In this document: piece by piece, positions 38,601 through 53,600 of the stretch
Position numbering within the stretch: position 1 is the stretch's first letter
How the letters are laid out: each line of letters starts with the position of its first letter
Assembly: GCA_936450465.1 (NCBI GenBank)
Contig: OW388293.1
Coordinates: 27,347,860 to 27,411,859 of the forward strand
Origin: Gibbula magus
Lineage: Eukaryota > Mollusca > Gastropoda > Trochida > Trochidae
Direction of reading: 5' to 3'
DNA: 64,000 bases
Translations under genes and position numbers: made by a program
Notes under the pieces: generated by a model
Databases searched by the model: none
Told to the model about the DNA's origin: nothing
What the model saw: the letters and a program-made list of their open reading frames with translations, nothing else

Positions 38601-41600
38601 AGTATCCCTCTACCGACACACCAGCGTGCGTAGCAGGCCCATCGATCCTCATACTGTAGGTTTGTCGAATCCCTCCGCGAAGCCAGAATTGTGTCTGCAA
38701 CTGGTGCAGGAATTCCGCTCTTCTGGAGGCGATCCCTGACAGAGGCCAAGCCACCCACTGGATCCTGGGATTGGGGTGCGGTTCTCCGTCCTGTGACAAC
38801 AGACCGGGCCGACATGGCAATAGAACGGGAGGCTGTACCAGTCTCCCGAGAATCACCGGAAACCAGCTCTGCGACGTCCACAGTGGTGCTAATAGCACAA
38901 GTAGACGAGGAGGCTGCATGGTCAACTGGGTCAAAACCCTCGGGATCAGGGGCACTGGAGGGAACGCCCACAGTACCCTGTCCGTCCAATCTAATTGGAA
39001 AGCGTCTGCTGCCACCGCCCTTGGGTCGGGGACGCGTGAGCAAAACACTGGGGTCTGGTTGGTCACTCCAGAGGCAAACAGATCCACCTGGAACGACCCG
39101 TACAACTGGGAAATAATCCCGAATATCTCCCGACTGAGCATCCACTCGTGTGGGGCTAGGACACGCCGAGAGAGAGCATCTGCTCGAACGTTGTCCACCC
39201 CCGGGAGATAGACAGGGATCACCAGAATGTTGTACAGGTCGCACCAGAACAGGAACTCCCAGGCCTCCTGGAGGAGTGACGGAGAAACCGTCCCCCCTTG
39301 TTTCTTGATGTAGGTCAAGGCTGTCTGGTTGTCCATCTCCAGACGGACCACCTGACCCCTGACCTGATCCAGGAGGTGTTGAAACACCAGTCTGACGGCT
39401 CTCAGTTCCAGCACATTTATATGCAGCTTGGACTCTTGCTCGGTCCAAAGGCCCGATGCAGTGAGATTGCCTGACACTCCCCCCCACCCTGTGAGGGAGG
39501 CGTCTGTCTGGACTGTGAGAGAAATGACAGGGGCCTGTAAAGGAAACCCCTTTGAGAGATTCCCTGCCTCTGTCCACCACTGAAGGTGGGGTGCCAACCA
39601 CTCTGGTGTCTGGAGAACCAACTCGAAGCACTGAGAGTGAGACCACAGACTTGCCAAGGCCTGCTGAATGGGTCTCATTCGCAACCTGGCTCGCCAGACC
39701 ACATCCACCGTTGCCGCCATGTTCCCCAGCAACTGGAGCCAGGTCTGTGCTGAGTGTCTGGCCGACTGAAGGAACTGCCAAGTGACTAGCTGGATTTTGA
39801 CAATACGAGCCTGAGACAGGGATACCAGCCCCTGCTCCGTATTGAAACGAGCCCCAAGGAAAACCAGGTCCTGAGAAGGAACTTGGTCGGACTTCTTGAG
39901 GTTGATAATCCAGCCCAACCTCGTGAGGATGTCCAACAGCAACTGAGTAGACTCTCGATTGAGTTGCTGAGACAACGCTCTGATCAGCCAGTCGTCTAGG
40001 TACGGGTGACAACACCTGCCCTGAGCTCTGGCGACCTGGGCCGGAACCAGCATCAGTTTGGTGAACACCCTTGGCGCCGTAGAGATGCCAAAGGGGAGCA
40101 CTCGAAACTGGTAGCACCTCCCGTCGAAGGAGAACCTGAGGAACTTCCTGAACTCGGGGTGCATCGGAACATGCAGGTACGCATCCTTGAGGTCTATGGA
40201 CGAAAGCCATTCCCCCTCTTCCACTGATGAGATCACTGAACGCAGTGTCTCCATCTTGAAAGACGGTACCTGTATCTTTTTGTTCAGCTTCTTCAAATTG
40301 AGAATAGGCCTGAACCCCCCGTCCTTCTTGGTGACAATGAAATACGTCGAGTAATGACCCGTGTATTCTTGCCCCTTCGGAACTACCTCTATAGCCGCTT
40401 TGTCGAGCAAGGCTTGGACTTCGTCCCTGAGGATTTTCGACTTCTCTTGGGAGGCTGGCACTGGAGTGTGCCGCACTCCTGAGAAGGAAGGAGGACCATG
40501 CTTCCACAGTGGCAAGTGGCCATCCCTGATTGTGGACAGTACCCAGGGATTCGACGTGACTTTCTCCCATTCCTCGATAAAGAGTGTCAGTCGGCCGCCA
40601 ACTGGGAGCTGGGGCAGCAGGCAATGAACCCCTGTCACCGGCAGTGTTACCACCACGGGTGACGGGGCCACCTGAGGCACATTTACGGCGGCTATTGGGT
40701 CGCATTTGGCTTCCCTCTGCCCCGAAAAGACGACTTAGCGTCCCTGCCTCGGCCTCCACCCCTCTTGCTTTTCCTCTGCTGATACATAGAAGATTTCCAT
40801 GAATCAGCCTTCTGAACCGGCTTTTCAGAGGAGGGATTTGCAAGGTTGGAGTTGTGCTTTTTGAAAGACTTTGGCTGTACTAGCAAGGCCTTGTGATCCT
40901 TGTAGGCAGCCAAAGCAGCAGCAGCCTCCTGCACTATCTGCTGCGCCCCCGGAAACAGGGTAGACCCGAACCGGAAGGGGGCAGCCAGAAGTGCCTGTTG
41001 GGTGGCTGGCGGATACTTGGAAACCGCCATCCAGAGCCTGCGCATGCCCATTACAGCGCTCATGGCCTGACTCGAGCAGCTACGAAGGCTGTCCAGAGCC
41101 AAGAACCCATGCACCTCAATCAACTCCTCCGCAAGGCTACCCGACTCAGCGGTGCCCGCACTGTCCCCAGACAACTCCTTTTGCAAGGCAACAAGGTAAG
41201 TTGAATGGAGGGAGATCTGCATCTGCTGACAAGCGTTCCTAAACTGCTCTTCAAAGCCTAGGTACGCTGCCCTCAGAGTTTGACCAGCCAGTGGAAAAGG
41301 AGGTAGACGCCGGCCCCGCTTAGCCGAAGCTAGAGAAGGGGTCATTGACCCTGGCGGGGTGACCGAGGAGTAGACACACTCATCCACCACCGGTACAGAG
41401 AAGAGACCCTCCTCCCCCATCAGATACCTCTTAGCTAGCTCTGGGTGATCGAGCTTTGTACGGGTACCCGATAAGAGAGGATTGATCACCTCCGAGCACA
41501 GGGATGGCAGAATGCGGAGCAGAGTCTGGGTAGTCTTAGCCGGAGCAAAGGCGTCCCCTGGAAGGCGAAACTCAGACGGCCCCGGAACCTCAACAGGGAG

Positions 41601-44600
41601 AGCAACCTGCGGCATAGCTGAGATAAGCTTCGTTCTCATCAGCCGCAATGTGGAAGCAAGAGCTGGTGTTTGTTCCGTCAACACAGAATCCCCATCATCA
41701 ATCTCCATATCCTCATCATCACCAGAGCCAGAAGTCGACCAGGAATCACCAACGGCCCCTTGGCCAGGGCATCAGCAGACAGCAGGCCAGTGCCTGTGGC
41801 TGTGACACCGAGGTTCGTACCCGCGTCAAGGCCGAAGCCAGGACGGGGAGGAACCCCTTGGTTGAAAACTCGCCCTCGACCCCTGCCGAGTTCGGGCCCC
41901 AACCCGGAGAACTGGTTCGAACCGCGACCAAAGCCGGGATCGACACCAGCGCCCCCAGATGTTACCGTAGACGAGATGTGTCCAGGACGAGGCAGTAACT
42001 CCTTGCGGAGATCTGCCATCGACCCTTGGAACAAACTCGTAACAGAAGCCATCTGTGCTGCAAGCAGCTGGTTTAGCATATCAATGGTAACAGGTGCAGG
42101 TGTTGGTGTAGGTGAAGGTGTGCTTGGAATTACCTGAACCTCAACCTCAGCGGTCACCTGCTGCTGACCCTCCTCCCCACCCTTAGGGGAAGACGAGGGA
42201 ACATTAGCAGATTTGGCTTTGCGTTTATCCTTACGTGCCTTCTTGGAAGGCGGGTCATGGAGAGAAACATCCCCTCCCGAGAGCACAATGTCTTGAAAAA
42301 AGGAGAAGTCGGCCGCCCTAGTCTTCCTGGTCTTAGGTGTGAAAGACAGGCATATCTCACAGTTGCCCAGGTCATGAGCTGGAGTGATGGCGAGACATCT
42401 TATACAAAGCCGATGTCCGTCAGCAGTAGGCAAAGAGCCCTGGCAGCCCTCACAGTTTTTGAATGACTGTCAAAAAGTCAAACAAAAAACATTGAAGGCC
42501 GTGCATGTAGTGTAACAATTGTGTAAAACATGTAAAACATTTTAAAAATGTAAACAAGGTGAACAACAAATAAAAAGCATAACTAAACTCGCAAAGGCGT
42601 ATAGAAATGCGACACACGGCATACAAAACGGAATTGGGATTATGGCCCCAAAGCTAAGCTGTAGGTAAGAAGCACAATGAAACTGAACGATGATCAACTG
42701 GCCGTGACGAAACGAACACAAAACAGTTGAAAATCGAAGTTCAAAAACATGAATAAGGTATAAATAGCAAATATACGTAATAAATGCAATAAATACGCGA
42801 AAGCGAGATATAACTTGCTTTAAAAACGACGAAGTTGAGAAACCAAGTCGGGAAAGCAAGGGTAGAACGCACGAAGAAAGCATGCGGCATGCTCGCAAAA
42901 AGTTACAACATACAAAACGAAAAACAATGCGAGTAAATTAACGCCTTTGCGAAAACTTAACTTTACCACACATACATTTGTCTTGTCAGTCATCTTCTTA
43001 AACTTGGAAACAAACGGAGCGTGTCTTCTGTGAACAGAGGTGTGAACCACGCGACGAAAGATTTGAAAGTGAGAGGTTGGGTAAGTCTGACAGAGTTACT
43101 CCCCTTAGACCGCTCTTGTGCGAGAGAGGGACATATTCTGTTGGGCGTGGTCGTACAGGTAAGTTTTTTTAGTTTTTAGACGATATTTTCGTCAAATATT
43201 CGTTACAACTTTCGTGTTATTTTCAATTGGAATATGAAATTGCATTTAGTACCCCAAGGACGATCTCTTCTGAAAAGGAATCTCAGTCTTGGAATTGTCA
43301 GTGCATAACACAAACATAACTTGGTTGGTTGTCCAAGAATCACAATTCATGTAAAAACATTGAAGAAAACGTGATCCTCCTTATTACAAGTACAATCCCT
43401 TGACATGTTTTAAATTATCACAGTCCTTAAAGGGGCGAACCTCTTTTAAGTTAAGCCTTGCCACACCCTCTCTTACTCTCTCCAACCAGCCCCCTCTCAA
43501 AAACCCCACCTCATGCCTATAACGCTCAATTTCAAAACACCTGGACAAAGACTATCACCCTCTCGAAGTCTTTTCTTTACGGAGAAGAAGACAGATCTAG
43601 GTTTTTAGGTCATTGCCTGTGAGGCCCTTATTAGGGATCAAAAGGTCAACATATCTACAATTTAGAATCTCCATTGGCTAAAGAGTCTGTATACAACATT
43701 TTAGCCCTCTAGGTCTTTTTGTTCTGGAGAGGAAGATGAAAATAGGTTTCTAGGTCATGGCCTGTGAGGCCCTCATTTGGGGCCACAGGGTCACCAAATC
43801 TACAATTTAGAATCCCCACTGGCCAAGGAGTATGTAGATAAAATTTCAGCTCTCTAGAGTCACTTGTTCTTGAAAGAGCGAAAAGTTTACAGACAGATAG
43901 ATGGACAGCCAGACACCATGTCATGCCCATCAGGCCTAAAAGGTGAAAATGTAAAAAAGTTTACAGACAATGGCCCATGCCATTGAGCACATCTGACCTT
44001 TCAGGCAAAATATTAAAGAACAAATCAAAATTTGTTAATACCTCCGTCAGGTTCTCAAGACAATTTGTGTCTTCACCAAGGCAAACTTTTGTCACAGCTT
44101 CCCTCATCTCCTGGTATGTTTCACCACATACAACATATCGATCCGGGCATGCTTTGACCTGAAATGAGTTTATTTTATTACCATTCACTATTGTTATATA
44201 AAGAAAATAATGATCTATAATAATTTTAAAATACTATGACTCTAAAACAGGATATTAATGGTTATTGGAAACTGATATATCAACTAAAGGATCAATGAAG
44301 CAATCTATTAAATGGACAGAAAAATAGGTATATAAATGAGAACATGAAAAAAAAGAACATCATGTTTTGACATCAAGATTTTGCCCCTTTTTGCATTATA
44401 TTTGTGACTTTTTCCACTTCTTTATTCACCACTTCGCTAAGTTGTAAAATTCTTCATATTTATCTTTGCTGAAATTCCACGATTCTCCATTTTTTTGCGT
44501 AAATATTGTCATCATCTATCGTAAATATTTTTACCATTCATCACTTATAAGTAAAGTAATCATAACTTAGCGTAAATAACTCGTTTCTACCTCCCAATGC

Positions 44601-47600
44601 TCTCAGCGTGTTCGCATCTCAAATAGCCCTGACCTTGTAAACACTGCCAAGTACCTTGACCTTTGTGACCCAGGTCAACCTATATGTTTCCGGGTTGCAG
44701 CTGTCAAACTTTCAACGGGTACCGGTCTACAAACTGTCGTATATTTATCATTCCAAAACATGTCAATAATTACCTGAGTGTCTATTTATGCTTTTATGTC
44801 TATTATAGTGATTCTAGAATAAGCTTTGCTATTTTTATATATGGAAAATTCCTGTGAACATAAACCTCAGTCATTTGTAGTTTTGTATCGCTCATTCACA
44901 CCAATGACGGTTCGTTCCCATTTCCAGCGATCGTAAATAAGTGTAATGTAAAGCATTCTCCTTTATTGTGAATTTATTGTAATGTTTTATTATAAAGCTT
45001 CAATATTTAATGTATAGGAAATATCCATTATCTATGCATTCGTTTAGATTTAACTCGCCCGTAACTTCATCGGCGAGCTCTTTTCTATATTTAGGGCACT
45101 TAGTTCATTTCCAACCAATGAGTGTTGATTCCCACGGCAGTGGATTCCCACCGTAAATGGTCCGTTCCCACCAATAGCTGTTGGTTCCAACAAGTCACGT
45201 GACGAAGGTTATAAATAGAGCTGTTCGTTTCCTTCTGTCAGTCTTGCTCAGGTAGTAGTTTCAAAAACATAAACTCAGTGTCGCATAGGTTAGTGGGGTT
45301 TACTTCGAAATTTTAGCGGGTCTATTAGTTATTATACAGCAGACTCATAAAAACAGTAGTGTTAGGACAGAAGTAGTATCGTTTTGGCTGGTAGGATAAA
45401 TGTAAACATTGTTGATTGCAGTAAAGTTTGACAACATTGTTTTTGGCTATTATTTACTTACATAAGTTTATGAATATTAAAATTTGAAGGAATTTCAGGG
45501 TGCAAGCTAGGCCTGAAACTATAGTTGAGAATAACTTACAGGACAGTATTTGCAGTAGTTAGATATTTGTGATATATTTATGAGTAAATCTGTTACAGAG
45601 TGGTTTGACAGATACATTGAGAACTGATACAGTTAAAAGTGAAAAGTAACTGTAGTGGTTGAGTGATATCTCAGGTTTATAGATATATCTGTTGCTTAGG
45701 TACTTATATATTGTGAAGTATATCTATTGTTTAGTAGTTCAATAGACATACTGTTAAGTGATACAGTTCGAAGTGAAGAATAACTGTATTTTAGCATTTG
45801 TGTGACTCCTGTTTTGAAACAGTGAGGTTACATTTCATGGGTTTTACACAGGATAGTGCTTGCGTAACAACAATAGTATGTTACATTGAATGTCTATTAT
45901 AGGTAGATATTTGAGTAGTTGAAGTAATTAGTACAGTGAGTCATTGAGATAGATAGAACTTGAGTTATATTGATTGTGTGTCTTTGGAAATACTTGAGCT
46001 TTGTGTTTTTTACCGAATAAAATAATTGTTGATCGTTAACCCTTAAGTTGCGTATTTATATTTTACCCATTTTAGCCCCTGTGGCGGAATTTACAGGCTC
46101 ACAGCTCGCAGCAGTAGTTTGGCTTAGGCACTAATTATAAGCTCTGCTGGCGGAATTTCCAGGCGGCGATTCCGGTACCATTTTTACGAAATATACCGCA
46201 TCTACATGGCGAATACGGACTATATACTGGCGTTCAATACAAATTCAACGCGACTTTGAATTAATTTTCTACGAAGTTTCGTTTGTTTTCTATTACTTTA
46301 TAAAGATTGTCTTTAATTCGGGCCTTATAACATAATAAATTTGGAGCGCGCTACTGATATTTATATATGGATTTGAAGACCAGATGTTTGTCTTTACAAT
46401 GACATAAAAATTATTAGAATACTACCTATGGTTCAGAAAATATAACCAATGAAAGGAGAGTGACGCTACCCCGACATTACCACGTGAATGCGTCCCGACG
46501 CACACCAAGTATAAACCTCTATATTTGCGTATCAAAAGAACAGTATTTTAGTTATATTTTATCATACTTCTTCACTTTTGCGTACATCAATATTGCGGCG
46601 CTTGGCGCATCGAAAGTTCTTTGCGAAAATATGCGCATTATATATGGAATTAAAGACAATGTTTTCCTCTTTACAATGATGTAAAAATTATAAAAATCGG
46701 ACTTGCGGTTCAAAAGTTATAAAGACCGTAATGATGATATATGCGAAGAGCGCCACTTATTCAAAGCCGAATATCACCTTCTGTGCGGCACTTGGCGCAT
46801 CAAAAGTTATTGCCGAAAATACACGTATTTTATATGGAATTGAAGACAATTCTTTTATCTTTATAGTGATAAAAGAATTATGAAAATATCCCAAGTAGTT
46901 TATTAGAAATAGAGCGCCGCGGGATGTTGTGGTAAATGCGCCACATGTTTCAAAGATAAAAAGTGCGAAAATCACCTATCTCTCGGCGATTGCTGTATTT
47001 TCAGTTTTGTTAGCGCAATTGCTATTTTTATATGGGAATAAAGGCCATTCTTCCCTCTTTATTTTGAATGAAAACAACCAATTGGTTCATATGATACGAA
47101 GTGCGAGAGAAAGGTAGCTTATCGCAATATCTTCCCGTAATTAGAGGCTATCTGCCCATGTGGCGAGATGCGAGACAGATAAGCATGTACGGGCCTATCT
47201 CACCCCGGGGCAGTGCAGACACTTAGGTGATAATTAGCCGCCGGGCAGTGTAGCCATCGGAGCGAAGCAGGACAAAATTGGCCTTTTGTAAAGCTAATTA
47301 TCGATGAGTTACGGGTCAACAATGCACACGCAAATTGGTGTGATTTTTGCTGGACATTTCGACCAGACATTGATAAAAGTTTTGTTCTCGTGGCGAACTG
47401 CGGAGCATTTATACAGCGATTCTCATGGAGCGACTCCCGGAGACAATCGACTCGCAGACCGCGGCCACGGCTAGCTAACTGAGAGACGGCCGTGAATAAT
47501 TCTAAGTGTTGTGTCCGGGAACCGGAATGGGACACCTGAGAATTGCTTATAGCCCTCCAGGACCATTCCTGGACCCGCAAGTTAAGGTTTAACAAGTCTA

Positions 47601-50600
47601 CAAATTTATAAAGGTTCGGATGGACATAGTAATAGTTTTTAATATACAACTTCCTCAGTGAATTATAAATAGGGCAAATTAAAACGAAATGACATTCATC
47701 TTCTATAATACATATACATTTATATACACTTACAAGAAAGGGATATGTTTTCAGTTCATTCTTGTAAATAAATATATTTTAATCTCCTTATTACTTGACA
47801 AATAAAGTCATCGTTTGAATCAAAACACTGCTCTATATCCACACAAAACAAAACCCTTTGTGAATAAGAAATTTCTTATAGAAGTAACCCAATTTGTGTG
47901 ACCATTCTTATCATATAACATCATCATATTGTAACATTTCTTTGGTAGACGATATGAAGGCATTTTCAATAATTTTAACCAATACTTTATGGCTTTAATA
48001 CTTGTCAATAGGTGCATTGGGTATCTACCACATTCTCCATAAACCACTGTGTTCGTAGTGTTGATTTTCACTCAAGATATTTTGTACATGCTTTCAATTG
48101 GACTCTTTCAATATCAATGTAATAATTAAACCCCCAGATTTCAGCCCCGTATGATAAAATCGGTTTAATTTTTGCATCAAATATCTTTAAGTATGCACTT
48201 ATATCAATGTCACCGAGAACATTTAACTGTTTAAAGATATCAATCATCACCTATTGTGCTTGTAGACAAGCATAATTAGCATGCATTGTCCACTATAAAC
48301 AACTACTGAAGAACAATCCCAAATATTTGGACGAACTAATACAGTCTAATTCTTTGCTTTTATAACACCATTTCTCATTTTTTGATAAACGTCCTCCTTT
48401 CTTAAACACTACTATTTTGGTTTTGCTTCTATTTACAGTTAATTTGTAATTGTCACAATAAGTCTCTAGTTCATTTATAAGTCTTTGTAGACCTGCTACG
48501 GTACTAGAGAATAACACGATATCGTCTGCAAAGAGCAACAGAAAAAGATGTAGAAGATCGGGGTGTAACTGTACTCCATTCCACAATTGCTTTCAATTTG
48601 GGTTGCTAATTCATTTATGAAAAATAGAGTCATGGGCTCTGTAGCTTATCAGGATTTGTATTGTTATAATCAATTTTCTCAGCTTGTTCTAGAGCTTTTC
48701 TTACTGGAGAACAATGAAAATAGGTTTTTAGGGTTGTGACCCCTAAGACCTTATTTGGGGTCACAGGATCACCAAATCTACAGTTTAGAATCCCCATTAG
48801 CCAAAGAGTCTGCACACAACTTTTCAACTCTCTAGACCTTCTGGAACTGCAGAATAAGATGAAAATAGGTTTTAAAGGTTGTGACCCCTGTGACCCCATT
48901 TGGGGGTCAAGGGGTCACGAAATCTACATTTTAGAATCCCCATTACCAAAGGAGTCTGCACACAACTTTTCAGCTTTTTAGACCTTTTGGAACTGAGAAG
49001 AAGATGAAAATAGGTTTTTAAGGTTTTGACCCCCTGTGACCCCATTTGGGGTCATGGGGTCATGGGGTCACAAAATCTACAATTTAGAATCCCCATTACC
49101 CAAGGAGTCTGTACACAACTTTTCAGCTCTCAAGACCTTTTGGAACTGGAGAAGAAGATGAAAATAGGTTTATTGGGTTGTGACCCTTGTAACCCCATTT
49201 GGGGTCATGGGGTCACGAAATCTACAATTTAGAATCCCCATTAGCCAAGGAGTCTGCACATAAAATTTCAGCTCTCTAGAGTCATTGGTTCTGGAGAAGA
49301 AGTAAAAAAAGCGAAAAGTTTACAGACGGATGGACGGACTGATGGCCGGATGCCGGACGCCATAAGCCCATCGGGCCTTTCAGGCCTGATGAGCTAAAAA
49401 TGAAAATAAAAATGGGCTTAGTATGCATCCTTGTCTTACCCCAAGTTGTAGTTCAAAACAGTCTGAGAATTCATTGTTACTTTTTACACAAGCTTTAACA
49501 TATTACTACATGTTACTGAGAGGTTTCTTCATTTTCGGGCTTAGACCATGGTTATTGAAAAGAGACCATAACTTCTGTCTGTCAACTGAATATTGTTATT
49601 TGCCCCTTACTTGTTTGTCTGTTTCCAAGGCAAGCCATTTTGATGTTTCTGTGCAACTGATTATCTGAAAGCTATCTGTCCCATACTCTTTACAGATCTG
49701 TTTCACCAGGAATTTCCTGCAACAAATATTAAGATGTATTAGAAGTGCTTAGCATTATTTAAGATGCTAGACATTGAAATCTGACAAGCTATCAAATATT
49801 TGACCTTTGTTAATTATCGGCTATTGACATGGTAGACAGACAGACAGGCAGATATATTCATACATGAGATGGACTTAGATCAGCTTGAAAAGTATAACAT
49901 TGTCGGAATGATCTAGCGACAATAAATGAATATGTCCCATATCGAAGGCCTAGCTATAGCTATCACTGATCAATCAGTAATTTATGGCCATGCATCCTAC
50001 ACCAACATCAAGGTCACAATGTCAAAGGTTACCTCAGTATGTGACATTGGAAACATGTCCAAAAATTGCATCTTTCAACAAGGTTAGAAGGTCAAATAAT
50101 ATGAACTATGAAATTTCAATGGTCTTATGTCAATGGAAACACATATAGGCCTATATATCTAGTTTCATAGACATATAATTGATTAACTAGAAATAAGTGC
50201 ATGTGATGCACTGTGATGTCCCCCGCTTTCAATCCAACCTTGTCCTCTTGACATTATTTTTCACTTATTATTTTGAGATAGAGGTCCGAAAAGGTTCCTT
50301 ATCCCTATATGCACTAAGTTCAAACCGTTTCCATGGAAACCAGAAAAAATATATAAATCAGAATAACCTATTAGTAGCAAAAGGCACCACTCCAACACTA
50401 GGTCTAACCACACACCAAGTTTCATGAATAAATGCTGAATAGATTTTGAGAAAGAGGCCGGAAAAGATCCCCACATGCACTAAGTTCAAACTGTTTCCAT
50501 GGAAACCAGAAAGATATAATAATCAGAATAACTTAAGTAGCAAAAGGCACCACTCCAACTCTAGGTCTAACCACCATACACTAGGTTTCGTGAAAAAATA

Positions 50601-53600
50601 CTGCATAGACTTTGAGAGAGAGGCCGGAAAAGGTCACTACCCCCTTGTGCACTAAGTTCAAACTGTTTCCATGGAAACCAGAAAAAATAGAGCCATGGGC
50701 TCTGTAGCTCATCAGTATTTCATTGATTTATTATCTAAGGTTGAATATCTAAGTTATCTCAAGTAATACATTGTTAACAAGTAAAATAATATGGGTTTTA
50801 GATCATGACCCCTGTGACCCACATTTGGAGTCACAGGGTCACCAATCCTACAATTAAGAATCACCTTTGACCAAAGAATCTCTACACAACATTTCACCTT
50901 TCTAGAGCTTTACATATAAACTGGAGAAGATGAAAATAGGTTTTTGGGTCATGACCTGTGACCTAGATTGGGGTCACAGGGTCACAAAATCTACAATTTA
51001 GAATCCCCATTGGCCAAGGAGTCTGCACACAACTTTTCAGCTCTCTAGACCTTTTTGAAATGGAGAAGAAGATGAAAATAGGTTTTTAAACATGTGACCC
51101 CTGTGACCCCATTTGGGGTCATGGGGTCACGAAATCTACAATTTAGAATCCCCATTGGCCAAGGAGTCTGCACACAACTTTTCAGCTCTCTAGACCTTTT
51201 GGAACTGGAGAAGAAGATGAAAATAGGTTTTTAAGGATGTGACCCCTGTGACCCCATTTGGGGTCATGGGGTCACGAAATCTACAATTAAGAATCCCCAT
51301 TGGCCAAGGAGTCTGCACACAACTTTTCAGCTCTCTAGACCTGTTGGAACTGGAGAAGATGATGAAAATAGGTTTTTAAGGATGTGAACCCTGTGACCCC
51401 ATTTGGGGTCATGGGGTCATGAAATCTACAATTTAGAATCCCCATTTGCCAAGGAGTCTGCACATAAATTTTCAGCTCTGTGGAGTTATTGGTTCTGGAG
51501 ATGAAGTCGAAAAAGTGAAAAGTTTACGGACAGATGGACGGACGGATTGAAGGGCGCCGGACGCCATGCCATGCCATAAGCCCATCGGGCCTTTCAGGCC
51601 TGATGAGCTAAAAATATAAAAATATCCAGAATAACCTCAGTAGCAAAAGGCACCACTCCACCACTAGGTCTAACCACATATCAAGTTTCGTAACAAAAAT
51701 ATTAAACGTTTTTTTTAGATATGGCCCATAAAGGAAAGCATTTCGTAATCACGGAAGGACGGAATCACGGACGGAGGCAAAAACATTATGTCTCCCGCAA
51801 AGCTTTACGGGGGACATAATAACAATGTTGAGCCAAGCGAGTTAAACTTGAACCCAGTCTAAAATAGGAAAGTCAAGCTCTCTAAATCAAGGACCATAAC
51901 TCTGAATACATTAATCCAATTGATCCCAAAAAAGCACATGCATATCATAAAAGCATGTGTAAAGTTCCGAACGACTGATAACAAATTGTGAGAGATTTCA
52001 GAACATGAACAGGTACTGTTGGACTGAAATATGAAAAGTGCTATAACTCTAAAATATTAATTGGATTGATCCCCGAAAAAGCATAAGCATATCACCATTG
52101 TATATCCGAAACATGTGTAAGGTATCATAAAGATTGATAACAAAACCGTGGGAGAAGATTTTAGAACACAGCTAGCCCATTTGGGAAAACAGACAGATTG
52201 CGGCATGACAACATTCCCCTTCACTTTTACCTGGGGAGTAAAAAGTATAATATCCCATGTGAAGGATCCTGTAAGGCTTATCACTGATCAAACAAACATT
52301 ATGGCCAATTGAATTCTTTTCCGTTACTGCAGATAGACAGATAAAACAAATATTCTCCTGAATAGCTAATTACAGGAGTGTAAACATGCAATAAACTAAA
52401 ACTCACTTTGGCCATTCAATAGCTTGGACTTCCAATAGATTCTTTGCCTCATAGAGAAGTTGATTAAACTCTCTGCTTCTGATCAGAGCTTTTTTAACCA
52501 GCACAAGATGTAGATACTTTGATGCTATTATCAACCCAAATCTGCACTGAGCAATGGCTAGTATTTTGGGCATGTCTATCCCTAGTCTAGCAATCCCTGG
52601 TCTTCCATTCCGAAGAAACTGACACCCCATTTCCATTTCCTTTGATGGAGAGGACACGCCAGAAGCTTCTTCATGATACAGATCCTGAAATAGTAAACCA
52701 TCTCTCAACAACTATGTATTTCACCCTGCAACTATCATACGTTTGATTAAATATCTGACATTATAAACCGAAACACAACTATGAATAAAATTATGGGGAA
52801 TATTATTGATTGCAGTGAACCTTTTCTTGCAAAGTTCACATCAACAGGCATTATTTATATACATGAACATATATTGTCACTCACCTTTATATGATGTCAT
52901 ACACAAGAAAAGTAGTAAGCAGCTTCACATGACCCAAACGATCAAGGTTACAAAACAACTTTCTGCAATTTTGCATTGATAAATTCGTCTTAGCTAACCT
53001 TTTTTTCTGTGCTCCTTGAAATTTGTAGTTACTTTCAATAATTTATACATAGCAAAAAAAGTGTTGCACCTGTAAGTTTTTTAACCAGTAAACGTTGTCT
53101 GATAAGAAAGTAGATAATGTATCAGAAAAGGCAACTGTGTGATATGACAGAAACATTATATCTACCAGTTTATCAAAACAAATTTCATTCAGATAACGTT
53201 TCACTACTTTGTGATATTTGCATTCATAAAATTTGAACAAACCTGTAAAGGTTCCAGATTCTTCGAAGAGGATCCTCCTTGGGGTACTTATTGCCAAAAA
53301 TCGGTAATTTTAGGTATATGACAGGTTGTAACTCTTTTTTCCACGTAAAAAATGATTAAAAACTAAAAAATCGTACTTTGGGTCACCCCTTTTGAACCCC
53401 AACCCTGGTAGTTTAGTAGATTTGGGCCCCCGCCTTCAATCTCTTAAGTATTTTTTTAATGGGTGTTTCTAGATAGGAAAATGTCCACTGAGTTCGATAG
53501 GCTATGTCCTCAAAGCGAATTTTGGGGCAAAAGTCCCTTAAAGGACCCCCGAACACCCCCACCGTTGGGGTTTTCCGTGTCGCAAGAAAAATTAAACTTA

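Larger units (their letters stand above)
36866..43282 (-). mobile_element. DIRS-type tyrosine recombinase retrotransposon B, full length (6.42 kb)
   Basis: Same architecture as element A but clearly diverged at nucleotide level, hence a separate lineage. Terminal inverted repeats 36866-37110 and 43059-43282, ICR 37157-37254, gag/RT/recombinase on the minus strand in the same relative frames. It is inserted in intron 8-9, inside an R145-type repeat, with no target duplication. The ends GAACAAACC and AAAAGGAATC meet in the ICR. Confidence 0.93.
36762..43960 (+). repeat. R145-type element split by DIRS B
   Basis: Head ATAGAGCCATGGGTTCTGTA at 36764; continues to 36865, resumes at 43283 with CTTGGAATTGTCAGTGCATA, and carries 145-bp-type units at 43560-43960 ending GCCCATCAGGCCTAAAAGG. 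The related uninterrupted copy is at 33509-33860. Confidence 0.75.

Noticed and set aside
47200..47649. 149-codon minus-strand ORF
   Set aside because: No recognisable domain, no splice or promoter context, composition like surrounding repeat DNA.
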